Shown here: positions 1 to 8,400 of the stretch, piece after piece | Numbering within the stretch: the stretch's first letter is position 1 | How the letters are laid out: each line of letters starts with the position of its first letter | Assembly: GCA_036752465.1 (NCBI GenBank) | Contig: DAIOSQ010000056.1 | Span: 1-14,200 of the forward strand | Origin: DAIOSQ01 sp036752465 | GTDB taxonomy: Bacteria > Pseudomonadota > Gammaproteobacteria > Legionellales > Legionellaceae | Length of the DNA: 14,200 nt | Reading direction: 5' to 3' | The notes under the pieces: generated by a model | What the model saw: only the letters and a program-made list of their open reading frames with translations | Databases searched by the model: none | Told to the model about the DNA's origin: nothing | Translations under genes and position numbers: made by a program

Positions 1-10
1 GGTCGCAAGA

Positions 11-47
11 AGCCCCCAGCAGAGTAGCTTGCTACTTGGTGGTGGGT
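11..47. repeat. Imperfect hairpin at the left edge, overlapping the end of a truncated reading frame
   Basis: AGTAGC (23-28) and GCTACT (31-36) form a perfect 6-bp stem with a 2-nt loop. Outward pairing continues imperfectly, with CCC at 13-15 opposite GGG at 44-46. The frame entering from the left edge reads GRKKPPAE and stops at TAG 25-27, inside the stem. A hairpin over the last codons of a gene is usual near the right end of IS200/IS605-type tnpB genes, but eight residues are too few to name the gene. No T-run follows, so a classical terminator is unlikely. Confidence 0.35.
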
Positions 48-75
48 ATGTTCACTCCCTAATGTTTGTTTGCTC

Positions 76-249
76 ATGGCAGATAAAGCCGATCACCACG
101 GTAATTTATATACCGGAGCAAACACCGAAGACACCCCTGCCATCATCCAAGCATTAAAAAATATTTTTTCAAGACTGCGTCCTGGTATTAAGACGTACGC
201 TTTAAACGATTTTTCAACCGTTGTGGGTATGAGGAAGATTATGATATGA
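76..249 (+). CDS. Doubtful small ORF, 57 residues, unrecognised
   Basis: An ATG at 76 opens 57 codons ending at TGA 247-249. The product starts MADKADHHGNLYTGANTEDT and continues into a basic amphipathic stretch (ALKNIFSRLRPGIK). The codons look natural, and this is the only open frame of any length before the first gene. There is no Shine-Dalgarno sequence before the ATG, and the end overlaps the weak promoter proposed for the next gene. It may be a small protein, the remains of a longer gene, or chance. I do not recognise it. Confidence 0.25.
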   Translation: MADKADHHGNLYTGANTEDTPAIIQALKNIFSRLRPGIKTYALNDFSTVVGMRKIMI

Positions 250-250
250 T
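221..250 (+). promoter_or_regulatory. Weak sigma70-like promoter for the 307-1182 gene
   Basis: TATGAT at 245-250 matches five of six bases of the -10 consensus. The best -35 candidate is TTGTGG at 221-226 with an 18-bp spacer, matching only three of six. Transcription would start around 257, inside a run of ten T residues (253-262), giving a leader of about 50 nt. Confidence 0.3.
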
Positions 251-306
251 TCTTTTTTTTTTACAACTGTCTAAAAATGATGTCGGCGCAAAGAGGAAAG
301 TGATTT

Positions 307-1182
307 ATGAAATTATTTGATTATGTTAAAAATAACCTAAAAAACAATTTAACGAGTGTAGAGTTTTTGTATCAGCCAGCGCATGTTCATTTAATTTTTT
401 TCATATTCAAAAATATAGTGTCGCATATGCAGCATAGTCCCAATCACGTTATTGATCCAAAAAATAAAATTGCTCTTGCTGGGGATGACACGATATCCGT
501 ATACGTACACAAAGACTATACAACTACAAACCCTGAAATATACAGGGGATTTACATCAGATAATATCATACACGTGGTGGAGCTAATCAAATCTATTAAT
601 GCGTTAACTAATGTCCCTGAAGACCTTCGGATCAAGTCTCTCGTGATCAGTCGTAGTTCGGCGCAAATGATTGCCTTTCATAGCAGCAAATTATCTTCTC
701 AAGCCTTACTAATTCAGCCGGATACCATGCAGCTATCAGAGTCTCATCTACGCACGCTAATGTTAAGATCGATTTCTAGTTCTGTATTACAATTTGATAC
801 ACTCACAATGACTCAAGCAGAAGAAGTTGCTATGGCGTTGATTTTGAGTATGGGATTATTCGGCATGGCATACAATAATTTTATTACCACATTTATTTTT
901 GATCTGGCAAAACAAAATCAATATTCAGACAATGCTACCTATCTTGGCATTATAATCTGTGCATTAATATTTCGTGTTCTCCTGGCGTCACAAGCTAAAG
1001 AAAACAATGAAAAAGCTACGCAGCATATGCATAAATTATTCTCCGATCAAAGATTAATACCTCTTGCAGAAGAACCACAACAAAACTTAGCCGTAGAACA
1101 GCAAGAACATGATAGATTATTACATCAAATTGCAGATAATACACTCGGGCTAATCGGGCTAAATAGATATCTTCTTAATTAA
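307..1182 (+). CDS. HtpX/M48-like membrane protein lacking the zinc site (putative pseudopeptidase)
   Basis: This 291-residue protein starts at an ATG preceded by a good ribosome binding site (AGAGGAAAG, 292-300). By eye, residues 103-172 follow the HtpX core. VPEDLRIKSLVI and then IAFHSS match the strand and NAFATG segment, QALLIQPDTMQLSESHLRTL matches the GLL...DE.EAV helix, and ISSSVLQFDTLTMT matches HtpX ISHIANGDMVTMT. The catalytic HEISH becomes RSISS (154-158), so both zinc histidines and the general-base Glu are gone. Two membrane segments follow (about 174-200 and 212-228), as in HtpX. SQAKENNEK (228-236) then lies where SRHREFHAD carries the third ligand. A charged tail with EEPQQN ends the protein. 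HtpX is an inner-membrane quality-control protease, but this copy should not cleave. The gene exists with high probability; the family assignment is an unverified alignment from memory. Confidence 0.8.
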   Translation: MKLFDYVKNNLKNNLTSVEFLYQPAHVHLIFFIFKNIVSHMQHSPNHVIDPKNKIALAGDDTISVYVHKDYTTTNPEIYRGFTSDNIIHVVELIKSINALTNVPEDLRIKSLVISRSSAQMIAFHSSKLSSQALLIQPDTMQLSESHLRTLMLRSISSSVLQFDTLTMTQAEEVAMALILSMGLFGMAYNNFITTFIFDLAKQNQYSDNATYLGIIICALIFRVLLASQAKENNEKATQHMHKLFSDQRLIPLAEEPQQNLAVEQQEHDRLLHQIADNTLGLIGLNRYLLN

Positions 1183-1311
1183 CATAATACGTATTTAGAA
1201 CATACGGGCTATAATGAGCCGTCGGGACGAAGCTCGTCAAGAACGCAGATATTTTTGCATACAAGTTAATTCAATCCTTGATAACCAAGGAAATTCCATA
1301 CATGCCGTGCT

Positions 1312-1354
1312 GGGGAGCCACCTAACATAGACTTGGTCTAATAAGATGCTCCCC
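1312..1354. repeat. Nested inverted repeat between convergent genes
   Basis: GGGGAGC at 1312-1318 pairs perfectly with GCTCCCC at 1348-1354. Inside, TAGAC (1328-1332) pairs perfectly with GTCTA (1336-1340) around a 3-nt loop. The result is a 7-bp outer stem, a 9/7-nt internal loop and a 5-bp inner stem. It sits 130 bp after the stop of the left gene and 18 bp after the stop of the right gene. It could act as an mRNA 3'-end structure in either direction, but neither side has the T-run of a classical rho-independent terminator. Confidence 0.5.
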
Positions 1355-1372
1355 CCTAATATTCAAAATAGA

Positions 1373-2191
1373 TCAGCCCCGTGAACCTGGACCTGGACCT
1401 GGACCTGGACTTTCTACCGAATCAACTATAACGGTATCTTTTCCACCGAAAAATCCACTGCGGTAAAATGAAAGCCCAAGCATGGTTGTGGAAACAGCGG
1501 CTACACCAGTCGCGATACCAAAAACAGCATTACAGACCAGAGGCGATAACCCGGAAACCAAGTTACCAATGAGCGGGGCTGCAGCAGATAATGTCGCTGG
1601 ATTTAGTGCTAAGCTCGTAATAACCAAAGCTGCTGCAATGATTGCTACGGCTAATAACAGTTGCAATTGCCACGATAGAAACGCTTGACTTGCGTACATA
1701 CTTAACAGAAATGATGCACATGTAAACGTCACACCAGGGTTACTGTTTGATCCATTGCTGAGTGAGAGCAAAGCTACTTGTGCTGGTGGTTCTTGTTGAC
1801 TGTACGTAGCGGTATTTTCCTCATCGCTAGAGTGGGCGGCTGGAAAAAACTCAACTTCTTCTAAAGATAGACTATCCGGTATTCGACTACCATGCTTTGT
1901 GATGAAATCACCTACGAATAGCGTGGCGCGCTCAAATTCTGCTTGTTCTACCTGTATAGTTATATCAGCCGACATTTCATTCCCAAGCACAAACTTAGTC
2001 AGGAATTTCTCTAATTCAACCTCTGTCAAATCGCAAATAGAAAAATCGACTATTTGATCTGAGTTACGCTGTAACTGCATCCGGTTATTAGGATATAAGG
2101 TTCGGATTTTCGCAAGTTTTTTTCTTGCATGCTCTCTCATGTCGTCTGCATGCTTTCCTTTTATCTTCCAAATTATGTCTACTCTGTACAA
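1373..2191 (-). CDS. Unrecognised two-helix membrane protein with a Pro-Gly tail
   Basis: I chose the TTG at 2191 (272 residues) because AGGGGG lies seven bases before it and the protein then begins MYRVDIIWKI, a natural first strand. The same frame reaches back to another TTG at 2278, but that start has no ribosome binding site and sits only a few bases after the expected transcription start. Residues 1-85 alternate strands and helices in a pattern compatible with a small ferredoxin-like alpha/beta fold. A polar acidic stretch follows (111-138). Two hydrophobic segments rich in Ala, Val, Leu and Gly lie at about 168-198 and 215-243, then FYRSGFFGGK, and the last residues are SPGPGPGPGSRG. 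I recognise no family. The layout suggests a soluble N-terminal domain anchored by a C-terminal hairpin in a membrane. A signal peptide is not evident from the chosen start. Confidence 0.75.
   Translation of the reverse strand: MYRVDIIWKIKGKHADDMREHARKKLAKIRTLYPNNRMQLQRNSDQIVDFSICDLTEVELEKFLTKFVLGNEMSADITIQVEQAEFERATLFVGDFITKHGSRIPDSLSLEEVEFFPAAHSSDEENTATYSQQEPPAQVALLSLSNGSNSNPGVTFTCASFLLSMYASQAFLSWQLQLLLAVAIIAAALVITSLALNPATLSAAAPLIGNLVSGLSPLVCNAVFGIATGVAAVSTTMLGLSFYRSGFFGGKDTVIVDSVESPGPGPGPGSRG
1385..1410. repeat. Hexanucleotide tandem repeat (ACCTGG), about 4.3 copies
   Basis: Four exact copies of ACCTGG plus AC lie near the 3' end of the 1373-2191 gene. On the coding strand they encode the Pro-Gly run just before the stop. 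Because the unit is six bases, a change in copy number would lengthen or shorten the tail by two residues and keep the frame. Confidence 0.85.
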
Positions 2192-2291
2192 AATACATCC
2201 CCCTGATTGTATAGAAAATAACGGGTTATAAAATCCTGACAAAACAACGCCAGAAGTTATAACAAACAGTCTAATCAATATTTAGGCTGGA

Positions 2292-2320
2292 ATTGTACAT
2301 TATATTTATTATGAGTTCAA
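2292..2320 (-). promoter_or_regulatory. Sigma70-like promoter of the 1373-2191 gene
   Basis: On the minus strand, TTGAAC (2320-2315) and TACAAT (2297-2292) are separated by 17 bp. They match four of six and five of six consensus bases. Transcription should begin near 2285, giving a leader of about 94 nt to the TTG at 2191. This supports 2191 rather than 2278 as the start. The rest of the gap down to 2448 shows no gene or clear terminator. Confidence 0.55.
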
Positions 2321-2448
2321 TATTTTTTCTTAAAATACCAATAGTAACCCCCCAGGTACGTATCCTGAGCGCTGTTTAAAAGTAGATCACTCCATACAGA
2401 TAAAAACAACTGCTTACATAGCCGCGGCGGGGATTCGTAAGAAATGGG

Positions 2449-5400
2449 TCATGGTCGCATTTGCGCCGTTCCTGTAATAACACCCTCATGCAGACGGGTA
2501 TCCTCTGCCATTAAGGTTAACGCGTACTGAATAGCACCCTCTTTTTCAAAAATGGCTGCTGAAAATTCAATGTTACCTGAAGTTATCATCTCATGGATTG
2601 CGGCCATCACGGCTTCCACATCCGCCCAATGCGCATGAACATAGGGCATGGCTGCTGGGGGTAAGAGCCCGCCGTTATCTGGCTCCCTTGACATTAGCGC
2701 CGCTGCTAATTGTTCAATCGCGCTGAGATCAGCCCGACAACACTTGGGGTATTGACGCGCCCAGTCCACCTGGGTCAAATCATGAAACGCACGCCGTGCA
2801 ACCTCATCAAACAATGAAATCAATGGCTGAGATAACGCATTTTTCAGTTGTTCGAAATCATGAAGAGACGATTTTCGGTTAAGCATGATATGTTCTTTAA
2901 AATAGGATAGTTTTTCAGCGGTGTCGTCTCGTAGCCATAAAAATGGATGGGGTTGTTCAAGCAGCTCAAGCAGCCGGCCGCCGAACAATTTACATTGCTC
3001 GAAAAGCACGTGATATTGACGATGGTACGCCATGCCTGGCGGCGCCTTGCCAGTGAGCACCGTGCCTCGCGTAGAGGTAAGCCATATGCCATCAAACGCA
3101 TGCTCTTTAAAAAGGGTTGCCAGATTATCCGCTTCTTGATTACTAATAAGACACGCTGTAAGGTTGCCATTAAGTATACGCCAAAGGATCACGTTGACCG
3201 GCTTCATGTGTGGATTCAGCACACTGGTTTGATGTATGTAGACTGTCTGAAAATATGAACTCATCTTCACGTCACTGAAGGGCTCAGGCAATGACACAAT
3301 ATGCGCTTGTTGCTTGCCTTTTGAAAAATCAAGAAGACGCTTTTTCTTCCAAGGAATATAATCAAACTCGCTCAAATAATGACGCGTATCTTGTATTTCA
3401 ATCAGTTGTTCTAACTCTTGCATCATCTCTTGTTCTTTCATGATCTCAAGTTCAAGATCAGCCGAGATCTGTTGAGCCCGAGCCAGGCTTTGTGCATGGC
3501 ACAGCGGTAGCGCGGCTTGGATGAGCTGGTTCATAGCTTCCGTCATTCTGGATTTATCCACCTGTGAACACGTATCACCAACCGCTTCAAGGCACACTTT
3601 CCAGCCAGCGATCAAGCCGTCTCTATGTTGGTTCAATAAGATTTCAGTGGCTTGCTTGCGATAAATTTCACCATATTGTTCAAACAGACTCTTTTGTTGA
3701 TGCGTTATAAAATAACGCGCCCAAGCGTTTGCTTTGCTGCGCTTTTGTGCGATGTCATCCTCATCAACACAAGACAAACGAGACAACAAATCATTACGAA
3801 TTTGGTTTTCCATTTTAGCCACAGCGGCTATAAAGTTATCTTCTTTTAATTGCTTTTGTTCATTGCTTTCCATACGGATAAACAAATCGTCTAACGATAC
3901 ATTCTGGATAGCCATGGGCACTATCACATCAATCTGCTGTTTTTCTTCTAAACCACGCATGCGCATACAACCTTGGAGAAAACTTTGCACATGTGTTTGC
4001 TCATCGACCAAACAAATGCCACGGCTTGCGGGTGCTTGTTTAATATCGGCTCCTATTGCATGCGATTGATCATAATAGGTAAACCGTGTTTCCGGTCCAC
4101 AGCGTAATTGGCGGTTGATCGCATCGGGATCACTGCTGTTGATTCGCATGATCTTGGCGGGATTATCCACCCGACACGCACACAGGACATCCGTTTCATC
4201 AAAATATAAAATCCATTGCAGGGGAAATGATTCGGCTCGAAAATAATTGGCAAGCGCTTCTACCACAGAACGATTGGGACACCCTTTAAATGTAGCACTG
4301 ATGTCGATGATGGCCCTTACCTCTGCATTATTTGGCTGCAAGCGCTGAAACAAGCTGGGAATAAACTCAGTTAATTCTGTGAAATCAAGTGCATGGATAG
4401 ATGTGTGTTTCCCTCTTAACACATTTTGAATATACCTATCCGTGCCCAATGCCTTGCGATCATTGAAATGCAACCGCTGATGAAATGTGTGGTGATTCCA
4501 GGGCGTGCCTGATAATCCTTGCACCGATCGATAACTGTCCACATGATTGTATGCATCGCTGCGCAATACATGTGGCTCGATGGCGATTTCCGGTAAAATA
4601 TAGTGTTCTAGGATATAAAACAACAAAGTGTGATCATGCCGTACAAAGGATAACAAGAACGCCATGTCGTCTTGTCGCGAGGTATCTAACGTGCGTAAAT
4701 TCAAATAGGTGCGACTTAAAAAGGTCGCGACACGACGACCTGTGGGTGTTTCATCAACCTGGGTATAACACCCTTGTTGCATCTCAGCTTGCGCCTCACG
4801 TTGCCATTGTTTGATGACATCCACCAGTAATGTGTGATTCAAGCCATCCTGTAATAGCGATTGCACCGTATAATTTAATGTTTCCAGGGTATCGCCAAAC
4901 TTGCTACGCTCTTTCGGCTTTTCATTGGCCGCATATGGAATAGCTAAAGCCCGCTGATATGCATTTTTATCAGGCGATTTGGAGGGACCATAATGCTCCT
5001 TATGATGACGATGCAGCGTTTGTTGCAATAAGCGAACCTGTTCTTTATAAAACGCAAATCGGTTTTTGGTGCGTTCATCGCTCTCTTGCACCAGTGCTGT
5101 TTCACAGCTGTTATGTAAATACGCCGAGAGTGCTTCTAAAACGTTTGCTTGAGGGTGCCGCCGCGATAACCTTGCAACGTCTTCTGTTAACGGGCTATCT
5201 GGATGCGTGAGTAACTGCGCAATCAACGCTTCTGGTTCTGTGTTGGTTATTTTATCTAAAAATCGATACAACTCGAGGGTCAGTTCAATAAGATGATGAT
5301 CGACCGGTTGGGATGCGCCTTTGGTGTAATTGAGTTTTTTCTTCAACAACAACCCTTGATGCACTTCATCGACGATGGCATCTCCACGTTGCCTCAGTAG

Positions 5401-8400
5401 GCTGATGAGTTTACCGGCCCAATACACTTGCTCATTGGAAGATTTATCTGACATCAATAGTTCCAAGTACGTGAGTTCCAATGACTGGATGGCTTCACCT
5501 GTTGTGACCAGGTAATCTTTGTGAATCATCACGTTGGTAAATTGCTGATAAATCGCTTGCAAACGAGCTGCGCTGCAATCACTGTCTCGGTTAAAATCAA
5601 AGCGCTGCGCTTTTTGACCAAACAAACGCACAGAGGTATTGTTTAAATCCATGTGATTGGTTGCCAGCAGCGCCTGTGGTACTTCTACAACAACAAGGTT
5701 GGTTCCAGTGGCTTTTTTATACGCCAAAATGGGCAATATTACTTTGGATTTACCCCCACCCATCATTATTTTTTCTACGCATTCGTTAAATGAATGCGGA
5801 TTGTGTGCTGATGGAGAAAACAATTGCAGCAAGGCATCTATTTGTCGAGGTCTAAGGATGATATTTTCTTCATATTGAAACAACATCAAAGCCGGATCTG
5901 GATTGAGATTCACCCGATTTTGGCTCATGAGCACCTGAGCTAGGTGGTGTAAGCCTGATTCATTGGTAGCCTGTGTTAATGCGTGTTCTAATCGTTGAAG
6001 GTGTTGGCGCTCGATTTCCCGCACCATGCACTTGTGTATTTGCTGATGCAAGACACGAATCGATTTGATATCGAGTGCCGTTGCTTCCAAATACGCCGTG
6101 GTATTGGCCTTGAAATAACAAGCGATCACATCCTCTTTGGTGAGCGTGTGCCGTTGAGAAGCCTCGAGCTGGATGTAAAAACTAGCCTGCAACACAAGAT
6201 TTGCCTGCGTAAGTATTTCCTGCCACCGATCATCTAATTTAGTTTGCAGTTCCCTTAGATATCGGGATGTTTCGTCTTTTAATGCCCTGCGCACGGGCTC
6301 GGATGATAAGGCCTCCCCTGCCAACTTTCTTTGATTTTGCACCCACTGATACTGTAGTGCACCCGCTGTTTTTTCATCGTCAGAGGATGTCTGCATCAGG
6401 GCTGCTTCATAATCCCGATCGTTTGTTTGATAGGCGTACTGAAAGGCGCGCAAGTCAGGACACTGATCAATAACTGCTTGCACAGCACATCCCTCAACAG
6501 GGCTAAGTGCTAAAGGAGAAGGCTCGGTCACTTGCTGCATCAGCGCGTCCCAAATAGCGCGGTTATTAGACAATTCGTTAATAAATAAATCCAGCGCCTC
6601 ATACACTTTAATGAGAGGAACATCTTGCTTTAAATACGGCAAGAGAGTTAATAATGAACATGGTTGGTTTAAAATGCTCAATTTACTTGACTGAATACAA
6701 GCCAAACGGTAGAGCATGTTAGTCATCCATTGAACATTTAGTTGTTTTAAGCGTTGATGACGATGTCCCGTTAAATAGTTGGTGCAAAACTGCAGCAGGG
6801 CTCTGTGTTCCGGATTGCTCGGATCACGCGCTATGGCTACATAATCGGGTAAATAAGACATAAATGCGTCGTCACTGATATCTGAGCGCAAAATGTCCAT
6901 GGCCTTGGGATTTGGTTCAGTGATCCGGCAGGTGTTGACGGACCAAACGTTAAATATCCTTTGGCTCTGCAAGGATAACTGTTCTTTGTTCAATGCACGT
7001 GGGTCAGCAAGCGATAAATCTATGGGCATGCGCACCAGTTCGGTGCGTTGTTGCATAATCGGTACGTGCTGAGCCAAGGTTGCCTCGATGGCCTCTAGGC
7101 GTTTGATGAATACGGTGGGTAGCGCCTGGTGAGATTGCCGAATGGCGTCCAGCTGGCGGTATTCCTGCAATAATATGTTTAAACTCAATCGACGAGATTC
7201 ATACCCCAATGCCCCTGACGCCAGTTCACTGATAGCTGTGCGTTGATAACAGTGCAATAGGCTTAACGATTGCGCGTCAGTCAGGGTGTAACGTTCGCCT
7301 AAGTGACGCCTGCTGTTTTGTAAGTGTGTATACAGCTGTGCAATGGTATGGGGTATTGCGTTGACAAAAGTTTGAAGTCTTTCGGTACACAAGTTCTCAT
7401 ACTGACCATGTGCGGTGGATGCATCGAATGGCATTTTGAACTGAAATCTTCCGCCCTGTTCCAAATAGCCGGTATAAAAAGACAACGCTTTGAGTTTGCA
7501 AGCAGTGTCCCTGTTGGAGGTTTGCTGCGCGCGTTCATCCAGTTGGTTCTGTTCTTCATCGGCAGGGGTGAGCGATACCGGCAGTCCATCTATGATCCAG
7601 TATAGAAAGGTGAGTTCCTCGCGTGTGCCAATGAGACTGAAGCGGTTCAGGTTGTTTAATACCGCATTGGCTTTAGCATGTTCGTGTGTGGCCAAATACA
7701 GATAGCATAGATAAAGTGCTTCCGCGGCATTATTGGGGGTTGGATGTCCATTTATTAGCCGGTAGGTCATAAAACGCGCCGTGTTTTGATACTGCCACAG
7801 CGGTTGTTTTTCTACAGGAATCGCCTCTTTTTTCCAGTGTTGCATTAGGCGTGTGTTGGCGATGTGCAGCGTGGTATCGTGGGTTAGCTCATAATAATGC
7901 CCAGGTATTGTTTGACGTGCGTGATCCACATAAAACGGTTGAATCGGAACCAAACACACCGCTGACTCTCGGTTGATCTCTTGTAAGACGAGATGCGCCA
8001 CCGTCGGCTTAAATGCGCCAGGATGTAATGGATGCAGCTCATAGTCCGAGTCGTCTAATCGAATTCTGTCGCCTGTCACATCAATCGACAAACCATAGCG
8101 GACAAAGGTTAGGCATGTGGTCTGAGGCTGTTTGGCATTGACCCGATATTGGGTCAATGCCTCCCACTCAAAGGCGCTAAACACCTGCAACGCCCGCGTT
8201 GGCTGCGTTAAAACAAAGCCAAGGCTTCTGCCGTCTGCATCAAGCAATTCAAGATTGCGGGATTCATTCAAACCCCATGCAGGAATGCCATTTTGAGTGA
8301 TAAACGCACCACGACCATCGTATCTCACCCAAGCCATCATGCCGCCATCCATTAACCACATCGGCAGATGCATGCCAGACGCGCAAGCACACCCCGATTG

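Noticed and set aside
1226..1238. Hairpin GACGA-AGC-TCGTC after the 307-1182 gene as a terminator
   Set aside because: Five base pairs, and the T-run is well downstream rather than adjacent.
1214..1330. 38-codon ORF starting MSRRDEARQERRYFC after the first gene
   Set aside because: No ribosome binding site, very short, and its stop falls inside the nested hairpin; not enough to call a gene.
1482..1688. Open frame on the plus strand opposite the 1373-2191 gene
   Set aside because: It is antisense to the Ala/Val-rich membrane segment of a better-supported gene with promoter and ribosome binding site, and its low-complexity product looks like a shadow.
2192..2278. N-terminal extension of the minus-strand membrane protein ending in SGGC, which might look like a lipoprotein signal
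   Set aside because: Its TTG start has no ribosome binding site and lies at the promoter. SGGC lacks the usual Leu/Val/Ile three residues before the Cys. The start at 2191 fits better.
2311..2379. 22-codon ORF (MSSIFFLKIPIV...) in the 2192-2448 gap
   Set aside because: Too short, no ribosome binding site, and its first bases overlap the minus-strand promoter.
2421..2428. GC-rich palindrome GCCGCGGC just after the giant gene
   Set aside because: Considered as a terminator, but there is no extended stem and no adjacent T-run; an 8-bp palindrome alone is weak.
7324..7605. Plus-strand open frame opposite the giant gene, with others like it along 2449-11730
   Set aside because: They lie antisense inside one continuous 3093-codon frame with recognisable motifs, and their products are rich in Cys, Ser and Arg as expected of shadow frames.
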